Below are positions 56,494 to 64,000 of a DNA stretch of 64,000 nucleotides, in pieces. The stretch is from assembly GCA_017623675.1 (NCBI GenBank), contig JAGAOO010000063.1, forward strand, positions 38,052-102,051, read 5' to 3'. Origin of the DNA: Lachnospiraceae bacterium (GTDB taxonomy: Bacteria; Bacillota; Clostridia; Lachnospirales; Lachnospiraceae). Below the pieces are notes generated by a model. That model ran no database searches, was not told the origin of the DNA, and saw only the letters and a program-made list of their open reading frames with translations. Each line of letters opens with the position of its first letter. Positions within the stretch are counted from its first letter, which is position 1. The position numbers and the translations under genes are program-made.

Positions 56494-57112
56494 AATCTGT
56501 GGTCTGCGAAGGGAAGAGGATATTCAGTATGTCAATGAATATAGGCCGGATTATATTGGATTTATTTTATCCAAAGGCTTTCGACGGACGGTTACCAAGG
56601 AACAGGCAGCACATTTAAGAAGTCTTTTATCTCCTCCGATAATCCCCGTAGGAGTATTTGTGAATGAGGATATAGAACGGGTGATAGAACTGGTGCAGGA
56701 AGGTGTAATTGATGTAGTACAATTGCATGGAGATGAAGATGAAAACTATATTAAGCAACTAAGAGAAAATACAAAGGAAATCACAATTATCAAAGCAATC
56801 AAGATAGCCAATGCAGATGATGTAAAATCGGGACTTCAGTCCTCTGCAGATTATCTGTTATTTGATAAACGCTCGGAAAATCAAGTGGGTGGCACAGGCA
56901 CTGCCTTTGACTGGAACCTGATAAAAGATGTGAAACGACCATTTTTCTTAGCGGGTGGAATCGGTTTGGAAAACGTGAATCGGGCTTTGGAGGCAACAAA
57001 CCCATATGGTATTGATGTCAGTAGTGGGGTTGAGACAGATGGCTGCAAGGATAAAGCAAAAATCAAAGAGATTATAAATACAATACGCAATGCCAAAGCA
57101 TTGATTGTGTAA
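56471..57112 (+). CDS. trpF: Phosphoribosylanthranilate isomerase
   Basis: A 213-residue TIM barrel with KICGLRREED, VQLHGDED, FDKRSENQVGGTGTAFDW and FFLAGGIGLENV. Its start (GTG 56471, or TTG 56480) lies inside the end of trpC, a 23-nt overlap. Catalyses the Amadori step between TrpD and TrpC products. Confidence 0.93.
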   Translation: MKNLAKIKICGLRREEDIQYVNEYRPDYIGFILSKGFRRTVTKEQAAHLRSLLSPPIIPVGVFVNEDIERVIELVQEGVIDVVQLHGDEDENYIKQLRENTKEITIIKAIKIANADDVKSGLQSSADYLLFDKRSENQVGGTGTAFDWNLIKDVKRPFFLAGGIGLENVNRALEATNPYGIDVSSGVETDGCKDKAKIKEIINTIRNAKALIV

Positions 57113-57128
57113 AGTCAAATATGCAAAA

Positions 57129-57168
57129 GGGCATCAGGACTCCGTCACCTGCGGTGACACCTCATGCC
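57129..57168 (+). other. Hairpin between trpF and trpB
   Basis: GGCATCAGG...CCGTCACC-TGC-GGTGAC...CCTCATGCC forms a long, imperfect stem with a six-base perfect core (GTCACC/GGTGAC) and no T run. Could slow RNA decay or shift the ratio of upstream to downstream products. Confidence 0.6.
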
Positions 57169-57192
57169 AAGTTGTGAATGGAGGAAGAAAAC

Positions 57193-58377
57193 ATGCAAAA
57201 AGGAAGATATGGGAAACACGGTGGACAGTACATACCGGAAACCTTAATGAATGAAGTGTTAAAGCTGGAAGAAGCTTACGAGTATTATAAGAAGGATGAA
57301 GCCTTCAATAATGAGTTAAATCAACTGCTTCGGGATTATGCCGGAAGACCTTCTCTGCTGTATTACGCAGAGAAGATGACAAAGGATTTAGGTGGAGCAA
57401 AGATTTATTTTAAGAGAGAGGATTTGAATCATACCGGTTCTCATAAGATTAACAACGTATTAGGTCAGGCACTTCTGGCAAAGAAAATGGGTAAAACCAG
57501 AATCATTGCAGAAACAGGAGCAGGACAACACGGGGTTGCAACTGCAACAGCAGCCGCTTTGTTAGGACTGGAATGTGAGATTTTCATGGGAGAAGAAGAC
57601 ACCATTCGTCAGGCATTGAATGTATATCGAATGGAGCTGTTAGGGGCGAAGGTGCATCCGGTAAAGACCGGAACCAGAACCCTAAAGGATGCGGTTAATG
57701 AGTGCATGCGAGAGTGGACAAAACGGGTAGATGATACCTTGTACGTGCTGGGTTCTGTTATGGGTCCTCATCCATTTCCTATGATTGTCCGGGATTTCCA
57801 AAGCGTCATCAGCAGGGAAGCAAGAGCGCAAATCTTAGAAAAGGAAGGAAAATTACCGGATGCAGTTCTGGCATGCGTTGGCGGCGGAAGCAATGCCATG
57901 GGAATGTTTTATGAGTTCATCAAGGATGAGAGCGTCAGACTGATTGGCTGTGAGGCAGCAGGACGTGGTATCCATACCAAGGATACAGCAGCAACCATTG
58001 CCACAGGAACAGAGGGAATCTTCCATGGTATGCAGTCTTATTTCTGCCAGGATGAAAATGGACAGATTGCACCGGTTTATTCCATATCAGCCGGCTTGGA
58101 TTATCCGGGTATCGGACCGGAGCATGCGAATCTGTATGATACCAAACGGGCGGAATATGTGCCGATTACGGATGATGAAGCAGTGGATGCATTCGAATAC
58201 ATTGCAAGAACGGAAGGGATTATTGCCGCAATTGAAAGCTCTCATGCAGTGGCACAGGTTATGAAGATTGCACCGACCATGAGAAAAGATCAGATTATCA
58301 TTTGCTGTTTATCCGGTCGTGGAGATAAGGATGTGGCAGCAATAGCAAGATACAGAGGAGTGGATTTATATGAGTAA
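57193..58377 (+). CDS. trpB: Tryptophan synthase beta chain
   Basis: A 394-residue PLP enzyme condensing indole with serine. The PLP lysine is in [20 protein letters not shown] near the N-terminus, [30 protein letters not shown] and [10 protein letters not shown] are in order. ATG 57193 has GGAGGAAG upstream. Classical TrpB1 type, length normal. Confidence 0.96.
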   Translation: MQKGRYGKHGGQYIPETLMNEVLKLEEAYEYYKKDEAFNNELNQLLRDYAGRPSLLYYAEKMTKDLGGAKIYFKREDLNHTGSHKINNVLGQALLAKKMGKTRIIAETGAGQHGVATATAAALLGLECEIFMGEEDTIRQALNVYRMELLGAKVHPVKTGTRTLKDAVNECMREWTKRVDDTLYVLGSVMGPHPFPMIVRDFQSVISREARAQILEKEGKLPDAVLACVGGGSNAMGMFYEFIKDESVRLIGCEAAGRGIHTKDTAATIATGTEGIFHGMQSYFCQDENGQIAPVYSISAGLDYPGIGPEHANLYDTKRAEYVPITDDEAVDAFEYIARTEGIIAAIESSHAVAQVMKIAPTMRKDQIIICCLSGRGDKDVAAIARYRGVDLYE

Positions 58378-59149
58378 GATTAAAGAAGCATTTCATAATA
58401 AGAAAGCATTTATCGGATTCTTAACAGCAGGCGACCCAAGTCTGGAGAAAACAGAAGAATTCATTGTAAAAATGGAGCAGGCAGGAGCCTCCTTGATTGA
58501 AATCGGTATCCCATTTTCGGACCCTATCGCAGAAGGTCCTGTCATACAGGAAGCCAATGTAAGAGCCTTGTCCAGAGAAGGGGGCTGTACATTGGAAATG
58601 GTATTCGATATGGTGGAACGGGTTAGAAAGAAGGTATCCGTACCATTGGTATTCTTGACCTATCTGAATCCGGTATTTCGGTATGGATACGAAGCATTCT
58701 GCAAAAAGTGTTCGGAAATTGGTGTGGACGGCTTTATTATTCCGGATATGCCATTTGAGGAAAGTGAAGAGCTGGTAAAAATTGCCGAGAAGTACGATGT
58801 GGAAAAGATTACCTTAATTGCACCAACCAGTGAGGACCGAATCCAGACGTTGGCAAAAGAAGCAAAGGGATACATTTATCTGGTGTCTTCCATGGGTGTA
58901 ACCGGGGAACGGAGTCAAATCACAACGGATGTAGGCGATATTGTAGAGAAAATTCGTAAGGTAACCGATACGCCGATTGCAGTGGGCTTTGGTATTCATT
59001 CTGTGGAGCAGGTAAAACAGTACAGTGCCATTGCAGATGGCGTCATTGTGGGCAGTGCCATTGTGAAAATTATTGCCAAATATGGAGAAGAGGCAGGAGA
59101 GCATATCTTTGACTATGTGCGAGAAATGAGCAGTCAGGCGAAGTTATAG
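58370..59149 (+). CDS. trpA: Tryptophan synthase alpha chain
   Basis: A 259-residue barrel that releases indole. The catalytic glutamate is in [19 protein letters not shown] and the aspartate in [20 protein letters not shown] and [11 protein letters not shown] complete the phosphate site. Overlaps trpB by 8 nt. Last gene of the operon. Confidence 0.95.
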   Translation: MSKIKEAFHNKKAFIGFLTAGDPSLEKTEEFIVKMEQAGASLIEIGIPFSDPIAEGPVIQEANVRALSREGGCTLEMVFDMVERVRKKVSVPLVFLTYLNPVFRYGYEAFCKKCSEIGVDGFIIPDMPFEESEELVKIAEKYDVEKITLIAPTSEDRIQTLAKEAKGYIYLVSSMGVTGERSQITTDVGDIVEKIRKVTDTPIAVGFGIHSVEQVKQYSAIADGVIVGSAIVKIIAKYGEEAGEHIFDYVREMSSQAKL

Positions 59150-59236
59150 ATAATCACAAAACAATAACGGATGATTCAGCAATCTCTTCGGAACAGGTAG
59201 CGGAGAGCGATGGGACGGGAAAAGATGGATTAGAAG

Positions 59237-59479
59237 ATGCACAAAAGGCTGATTCATCCATATGATGGCATGGAAAACAGTTACTACAGTGTGTTTGTTG
59301 AAACGAATCTCCTTGAAGCTTCAACAACCTCCGGTAGAAAACTTGGAAGCGAAGATGCGATTGCTACATATATTGCTGATATGCTTGCTCTGGAAAATGG
59401 TCCTTATGTATATGTGGAGTATTACAGGATATATAATCTGAACGGAACGGATTTCTATGAATTCAGATGTTATAGGTGA
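59237..59479 (+). CDS. Small hypothetical protein or fragment
   Basis: Eighty codons (MHKRLIHPYDGMENSYYSVFVETN ... YYRIYNLNGTDFYEFRCYR). The preceding stretch from 59150 is open in another frame (TDDSAISSEQVAESDGTGKDGLEDAQKADSS, no start), which looks like a secreted-protein linker. The two may be halves of one decayed exported protein. No clear RBS for ATG 59237. No family recognised. Confidence 0.4.
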   Translation: MHKRLIHPYDGMENSYYSVFVETNLLEASTTSGRKLGSEDAIATYIADMLALENGPYVYVEYYRIYNLNGTDFYEFRCYR

Positions 59480-59494
59480 TGGAAAGAGGTGTGT

Positions 59495-59551
59495 ATGGCG
59501 ACTTACGTGATTGCAGATATTCATGGGGAATATGAGAAAGGGAAGGAATAA
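59495..59551 (+). pseudogene. Stub of a metallophosphoesterase gene
   Basis: MATYVIADIHGEYEKGKE then TAA: 18 codons. The start is the typical N-terminus of serine/threonine phosphatase-like metallophosphoesterases (DIHG carries metal-binding Asp and His), but the rest of the ~220-residue protein is gone. RBS AAAGAGG upstream. Its TAA overlaps the ATG of the next gene. Confidence 0.65.
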
Positions 59552-60129
59552 TGAAAGTAATATTGTTGAACGGAAGTCCACATAGCAATGGTTGTACAAA
59601 TACTGCTTTAGAAGAGGTTGTACGAGGATTGAAGGATTATGGTGTGGAAAGTGAAATCATACATATAGGCAAGAACACAATTCCAGGCTGTAAGGGATGC
59701 TTTGCCTGTCATAAACTGTGGCGTTGTATACAAGAAGACTTAGTAAATGAAATAGCATTAAGATTAAAGGACGCGGATGGCATGATTATTGGTTCTCCTG
59801 TATATTTTGCTTCGCCTAATGCCACGCTGATTGCATTTTTGGACAGATTGTATGCTGCTTATGGAGACAGCTTGATGTATAAACCTTGTGGATGCATGGT
59901 GTCAGCACGTCGCGGAGGAACGACAGCCGCGTTAGAAGTGTTGAATAAGTACCCTTTGGTATGTGAACAGCCTCTTGTTTCATCCAGTTATTGGTGCATG
60001 GTACATGGTAATACTCCGGATGAGGTGCGTGCTGACAAGGAAGGAATGGAAATTGCCTACAACTTAGGACGCAATATGGCATGGATGGTTCAAGCGTTGC
60101 ATAGCATGCCGTATCCGGTGAAGGGATAG
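59551..60129 (+). CDS. Flavodoxin-like NAD(P)H-dependent FMN reductase
   Basis: A 192-residue protein of the NADPH-dependent FMN reductase family. The FMN phosphate loop is LNGSPHSNGCTNTAL and the isoalloxazine loop is IIGSPVYFASPNATL. It contains CKGCFACHK, typical of iron-sulfur flavoprotein relatives. Start overlaps the stub stop (TAATG), RBS AAGGGAAGGA. Role: electron transfer or quinone/azo reduction. Confidence 0.85.
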   Translation: MKVILLNGSPHSNGCTNTALEEVVRGLKDYGVESEIIHIGKNTIPGCKGCFACHKLWRCIQEDLVNEIALRLKDADGMIIGSPVYFASPNATLIAFLDRLYAAYGDSLMYKPCGCMVSARRGGTTAALEVLNKYPLVCEQPLVSSSYWCMVHGNTPDEVRADKEGMEIAYNLGRNMAWMVQALHSMPYPVKG

Positions 60130-60268
60130 TTATGATGAACAAATTAGATGAAACACTCTATAAATGTTAGAGGGAACATTTTCAAGGTTAAATGTCCCAT
60201 CAAAAGCGACCGGTCTTGTTAACGAATTTTGTAATGTGTATATATCAACAGAAAGGTAGGTAATGCAT

Positions 60269-60445
60269 ATGAAAAAAGGATTAACAGAACTGTTTTTTGT
60301 ACAAAGGATAAATATATACATGTTTTCTTTATTTGGTAGAGAAAGGCGAACAAAGTACATTTATTCGGTTGAAAACGCAAAAACAGATAGACTTTTCGAT
60401 GCAGCAATATATGAGGAGGAGAAAATGATTAGCCTAATATCTTGA
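60269..60445 (+). pseudogene. Remnant of a vWA-domain gene (tentative)
   Basis: Fifty-eight codons starting MKKGLTEL, the usual start of Firmicute vWA proteins (MKKGLTELVFILD...), then diverging into FFVQRINIYMFSLFG and ending YIYSVENAKTDRLFDAAIYEEE. Good RBS GAAAGGTAGG. Interpretation as a collapsed vWA gene is from memory of the family and needs a search. Confidence 0.35.
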
Positions 60446-60750
60446 AAAGAGAAAATATGTTATTATAATAAATGAATTGTCAAGAAGTTAGTAAGTACGT
60501 TTAATTCCATTTTTTTTGAGCTGAAGTAAGAACTAATAAATTTGATATTTGCATCATTATCGATGATAGTATGAGGGTGTTTAGGTGCGGTCTGCACACT
60601 CTTTTGTACACTTTTGAAGTGAATGGAGACTTGAAGGTAATGGCATATTGTTGGTGGAATATGGCATGTAATAGAATAATGGGAATTGGCATTTAATCTT
60701 AAGTGTCTTGATTGCTACTAAAACAACCTAGGACGAGTGGAGGAGAAAAA
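60446..60750. other. Gap before the FokI-like gene
   Basis: About 300 bp with no convincing gene, terminator or repeat. Only the ribosome binding site GGAGGAG in front of ATG 60751 stands out. Confidence 0.4.
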
Positions 60751-62754
60751 ATGTATAAGGTTTCAAGAGAACAATATCCTGTTAATAAGGCGTGGGAAGA
60801 TAAAATATTAAGTACACCGAGCATCCCTGGGGGGAAAGATAATTTAATTGAGAATTTGAAAAGATTATTGCTAATGGTTGAGGAAGGACAACCGTTGGAT
60901 ATGGTTCCGCAACTTGCAAATTCAGAGAGCAAACAGGCATTGAAACATATTTGTGAACATGTTTTGAGTCCAATGAATTTTGTGACTAGAACTGAAAGGG
61001 GCTTCAAATTAACAGAGGTAGCAAAGCTATGGATTGATTCAGAGGATAATTTATATCTTGCTGCGTATTTCTGTGCAAATGTTAGATTTTTTGCAGAGAT
61101 ACTTTATTATCTTGACACGCCAAAAAAATCGAATGAACTTTTTGATATAGCTGTTAATGAATACGATTTGGCGTGGAAAGTTACATCCACAATCAATAAT
61201 CGATTAATATGGTTAAGGCAATTTGGTTTTATTGAATTTCAAGAATTTTCTTTGCTATATAACATTACAGAGGAGGGAAAGAATTTCTTATGTGATGTTT
61301 GCCCAGTTATGCCGGAATCAATAAAAAAAGATTCTGATAATACGATTGATGAAACAGAAGTAGAAGTACATCAAGCAGTATTAGATTATTATTTGCAGTA
61401 CAAAAATTTTCCACGTAAGCCTTCTTTGGGATATTTTCCAGGAAAGATAGAAATTTGCGATGAAACAATAACTGTAATACTCGATTATGTTAAAAATGAA
61501 AATGATATAGAATGCATTTACCAATTTGCACAAGGTCAGTTTGGAATAGGAGGATCATCTGTAAAAACATTTCTAGGGACCCTCAGTAATATGGGGTTAA
61601 TAGAAAGAAAAGGGAATACGGAATATAGAGTTACTGATTTAGGATTATTTTGGTTGGGGGAAAAAGATGTAATTAGTCTAACAATTTTATTGCAGACAAA
61701 AAGCCTATTTGTCTTGGAATTGCTTGGGGAATTAGAAGGAAATGCATTGTCAGCTAAAGAACTTGCGATAAGAGCAAAAATTTCGTATGGATTTGATAAA
61801 GAAAATACAACTGAAATTCGTAACCGCTTGACACTTTTGAAGAAATCTGAATTGATTATGAATGTTTCCGCTGATAAATATACACTAACTAATCGCGGAA
61901 GTTTATTTGTGCAAAAGTATTTCCCGATATTGGGTATAAATAAGCAAAATGCGAAAGCTGTAAGTCAGAACAATGGAGTACCCCTTGATATAATCTCAGA
62001 ACTAAGAATGGCATCTAAGGATTCATTTAATCCGGCGAGATTTGAAAGAGCAGTTCGAGATTATTTTGCATTATTAGGTTATGAAGCGGAATGGATTGGT
62101 GGCGCTGGAAACACAGATGTTCTAATAAAAACAAAGGGTTCCCCATGTGATGGGTATGTTGTTACAGTTGATGCAAAATCTACTTCGTCACCTAATGTTA
62201 CAGATCAATTAGTCGATTTTGATACATTGAAGGAGCATAAGGAAAAACATAAGTCGGACTATATTGCTATTGTTGGACGTGCTTTTGAAAGTGAACGATT
62301 GGTTCAAAGAGCAAAAGAACATAATGTGGTTCTTTTGGATGTTGACATGTTGGAAAAACTGCTAAAAATACAAACAGCAACACCGTTGAAACTCTCTTCC
62401 TTATCCTTGTTGTTTGAGCAGGCAGGTAAAGCAGAACTGAGTATATTAAAAAATGAAATACAGAGAATAGAAAAGACTGGTAAACTTGTTCGGCAGATAA
62501 TGACTTGCTTGATTGATGAAGCAGATGATCCTGTGACAAATGGACAGCTTTCTGTAAGAGATTTATATCGTTCTTTAAGGAATAACGAAAATTTGCGTGA
62601 ACGAATAACAATGGATGAGATAGAGAGTGTTTTAGTGTTTCTGGCATCGCCTATTATAGGGTGTGTTATGAAAGAAAAAGATTATTATGTTGCTACTGGT
62701 TCTTTGGGAGATATGGCAGGAATATTTGATTATCTTAATAAACTTTGTAAGTGA
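60751..62754 (+). CDS. FokI-like restriction endonuclease-type protein
   Basis: A 667-residue protein. Residues 1-400 contain at least three winged-helix units (around 130-180, 255-300 and 333-390, each ending with TEEGKNFL-, TDLGLFWL- or TNRGSLFV-like wings). Residues 425-540 form a PD-(D/E)XK nuclease: FERAVRDYFALLGYEAEWIG, Asp456 in NTDVLI and Asp474-x-Lys476 in VTVDAKST. The order and the phrase GSPCDGYVVTVDAKS closely resemble FokI (GSPIDYGVIVDTKAYS). About 125 extra helical residues follow, unlike FokI. No methyltransferase is nearby in this window. ATG 60751 has GGAGGAG upstream. Confidence 0.75.
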   Translation: MYKVSREQYPVNKAWEDKILSTPSIPGGKDNLIENLKRLLLMVEEGQPLDMVPQLANSESKQALKHICEHVLSPMNFVTRTERGFKLTEVAKLWIDSEDNLYLAAYFCANVRFFAEILYYLDTPKKSNELFDIAVNEYDLAWKVTSTINNRLIWLRQFGFIEFQEFSLLYNITEEGKNFLCDVCPVMPESIKKDSDNTIDETEVEVHQAVLDYYLQYKNFPRKPSLGYFPGKIEICDETITVILDYVKNENDIECIYQFAQGQFGIGGSSVKTFLGTLSNMGLIERKGNTEYRVTDLGLFWLGEKDVISLTILLQTKSLFVLELLGELEGNALSAKELAIRAKISYGFDKENTTEIRNRLTLLKKSELIMNVSADKYTLTNRGSLFVQKYFPILGINKQNAKAVSQNNGVPLDIISELRMASKDSFNPARFERAVRDYFALLGYEAEWIGGAGNTDVLIKTKGSPCDGYVVTVDAKSTSSPNVTDQLVDFDTLKEHKEKHKSDYIAIVGRAFESERLVQRAKEHNVVLLDVDMLEKLLKIQTATPLKLSSLSLLFEQAGKAELSILKNEIQRIEKTGKLVRQIMTCLIDEADDPVTNGQLSVRDLYRSLRNNENLRERITMDEIESVLVFLASPIIGCVMKEKDYYVATGSLGDMAGIFDYLNKLCK

Positions 62755-62785
62755 ACGCTTTTGGGTAATAAGGAGAATTATTACA

Positions 62786-62869
62786 ATGATAAAGATATTA
62801 TTTCTTTGCCACGGCAGCAATGCGCGTTTTCAAAAGAATCCAGTAAATATGCGGGTTGTGGGATTTTAA
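62786..62869 (+). pseudogene. Stub of a low molecular weight phosphatase-type gene
   Basis: MIKILFLCHGS followed by NARFQKNPVNMRVVGF and stop: 27 codons. The first residues match the beginning of LMW protein tyrosine phosphatases (MIKILFVCHGNICRSP) up to the P-loop, after which the sequence diverges. RBS AAGGAG. The gene is destroyed. Confidence 0.5.
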
Positions 62870-62940
62870 AACGGAATTTTTATACCAGATTTATACCAGA
62901 AAAATAAGGATTTGGGGCTGTGACATGGTCTAGAAAAGAA

Positions 62941-62998
62941 TAGCATTTCGGTGGTGGAGAGAAACTGCCGGAGTGCTATTTTCTTTAAAAAAGAGCAT
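62941..62998 (+). terminator. Hairpin terminator downstream of the nuclease region
   Basis: AATAGCA...CGG and CCG...TGCTATT enclose a 20-base loop, followed by TTCTTT. Confidence 0.55.
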
Positions 62999-63104
62999 AA
63001 TGAGTATTACTTCAAAGTAAATTGAAGTTTGTTTGAAGTGACTTTGAAGTATTTCAAATTAAGAAAATGCGAGGCTGGATAATCAGCCATATAACTGGGG
63101 AAAT

Positions 63105-63239
63105 ATGCACATATGGCTGGCTATAGACGGGTTGAGTGACAGGGCGAATACAGGAAATGTGACATTAGCGGAACTTTTACAATATCATAACTACGGACTT
63201 GCGAATGCATTTTCGACTGAAATACCAAAAAGGTATTGA
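63105..63239 (+). CDS. Short ORF of unknown status
   Basis: Forty-four codons, MHIWLAIDGLSDRANTGNVTLAELLQYHNYGLANAF..., no clear RBS. It ends within the promoter of the AAA gene. May be a gene remnant. Confidence 0.25.
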   Translation: MHIWLAIDGLSDRANTGNVTLAELLQYHNYGLANAFSTEIPKRY

Positions 63240-63264
63240 TATTTCAGCTGAAAATGCATATAAT
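63207..63264 (+). promoter_or_regulatory. Promoter and operator-like dyads of the AAA ATPase gene
   Basis: TTGATA (63236-63241), 17 bp, TATAAT (63259-63264). The spacer contains a perfect 12-base palindrome TTTCAGCTGAAA (63242-63253), and a larger inverted repeat GCATTTTC..CTGAAAT / ATTTCAG..GAAAATGC spans 63207-63257. Confidence 0.65.
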
Positions 63265-63310
63265 CTATTTGTAGACATGGAACACTAATTTCAAAAAAGG
63301 AGAATGCCGA

Positions 63311-64000
63311 ATGAAATCAAGTGAGCAAATAGCTGAAGAATGGGGACTTTCAAAGATTACGATAAATGATTTATGCAACAAAGGAAAAATCCCGGGCGCA
63401 GTAAAAGAAGGAAGAAAATGGCTCATTCCGGACGATGCAGCAAGACCTATAGACGGCCGTGTTTCTTCTGGTAAATATGCTAAGAAAAAGGATGTCGGAA
63501 CAAAACCTTTACCTATTGGTATTTCGGATTACGTTCGCGCACAGAGTGAATACTACTATGTAGATAAAACATTGCTGATTAAGGAATTCTTAGATCAGAA
63601 GCCACTGGTCTCTCTGTTTACAAGGCCAAGGCGTTTTGGAAAGACACTTAATATGGATATGCTTCGAGTATTCTTTGAGATTTCTGAAGAAGATACCAGT
63701 AAGTATTTCCAAGACAAAGCAATTTGGAAATGTGGCGAGGAATATCGCAAGCATCAGGGACAGTATCCGGTTATTTATCTTACCTTCAAGGATGTGAAAT
63801 TTGCTTCTTGGGAAGCGACTATTGGTATGATTCAAGCGCTTCTTCAGGCAGAGTTTGGAAGACATCAGGTACTTGCAGACAGCGATAAATTAGCAGAGTA
63901 TGAGAAAACATATTTTTCCAAAGTGTTAAATAGAGCGGCTTCAGTGGTAGATTTGACAGCAGCACTTGAAAAGTTGTCTGAGATGCTGACAAAACATTAT
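63311..64000 (+). CDS. HTH-AAA ATPase-like protein, 5' part
   Basis: Starts MKSSEQIAEEWGLSKITINDLCNKGKIPGAVKEGRKWLIP, an excisionase/MerR-like helix-turn-helix (residues 1-45). From about residue 70 it enters the AAA-ATPase-like family (PF09820 type): SDYVRAQSEYYYVDKTLLIKEFLDQ, then the P-loop variant TRPRRFGKTLNMDML. The frame is still open at the window end. Proteins of this family (with a C-terminal PD-(D/E)XK DUF1703 domain) are common in gut anaerobes with unknown role. RBS AAAAGGAG precedes ATG 63311. Confidence 0.85.
   Translation, partial: MKSSEQIAEEWGLSKITINDLCNKGKIPGAVKEGRKWLIPDDAARPIDGRVSSGKYAKKKDVGTKPLPIGISDYVRAQSEYYYVDKTLLIKEFLDQKPLVSLFTRPRRFGKTLNMDMLRVFFEISEEDTSKYFQDKAIWKCGEEYRKHQGQYPVIYLTFKDVKFASWEATIGMIQALLQAEFGRHQVLADSDKLAEYEKTYFSKVLNRAASVVDLTAALEKLSEMLTKHY

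Overview
The window looks like a chromosomal segment of an AT-rich, strictly anaerobic Firmicute, most likely a Lachnospiraceae-type Clostridium relative. I base this on the gene styles (class III ribonucleotide reductase nrdDG, a T-box controlled trp operon, cdaA/ybbR, GreA-LysS, many SPASM/CPBP/PocR-type proteins, Shine-Dalgarno AGGAGG everywhere). The genus is inferred, not shown.

Layout. 0-7 kb: end of a radical SAM/SPASM gene, then a GntR(YtrA-like)-ABC-2 transporter-CPBP protease operon with an operator dyad, a DUF389 membrane protein and aroB. 7.2-8.7 kb: a two-gene module (helix-turn-helix protein plus HipA-like kinase, TAATG-coupled) behind a perfect 28-bp palindrome next to its promoter; this is one of the best candidates for an undescribed toxin-antitoxin or defence system. 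8.7-10.6 kb: ArsR regulator, ArsP-type permease, small thioredoxin and a wrecked arsC. 10.6-18.2 kb: ferredoxin-type aldo/keto reductase, then a complete F-type ATP synthase operon atpB-E-F-(H+A fusion)-G-D-C, in which delta and alpha subunits are one polypeptide. 18.2-19.1 kb: an internally deleted IS1182-like element whose ends double as terminators. 19.1-22.1 kb: nrdD-nrdG on the minus strand behind a promoter with two NrdR boxes 32 bp apart.

22.2-25.9 kb: exported trigger-factor-like lipoprotein, tRNA-Leu(CAG), greA, lysS. 25.9-34.2 kb is an accessory region: a PDDEXK (DUF1016/YhcG) gene between lysS and a duplicated lysS tail, broken ATPase and histidine kinase fragments, a lipoprotein with a frameshift at a G-run, an Rrf2 regulator with three operator dyads facing an endonuclease/exonuclease/phosphatase-fold gene, a YunG-like gene and a zinc-ribbon membrane protein. 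34.2-38.3 kb: small membrane proteins followed by cdaA and cdaR (c-di-AMP synthesis). 38.4-42.9 kb: GH13 amylase and a TetR regulator transcribed divergently from mirror-image promoters, followed by glgB with a histone-H1-like tail.

43-52.1 kb: cell-wall amidase, ung, MATE exporter, CapA-like lipoprotein, and a signalling operon of a two-receiver protein, a PocR-hybrid histidine kinase and an HTH-less LacI-type sugar-binding protein. 52.1-59.1 kb: T-box(Trp)-trpEGDCFBA. 59.2-64 kb: another accessory stretch with gene stubs, a flavodoxin-like reductase, a FokI-like nuclease without visible methyltransferase, and the start of an HTH-AAA ATPase running off the window.
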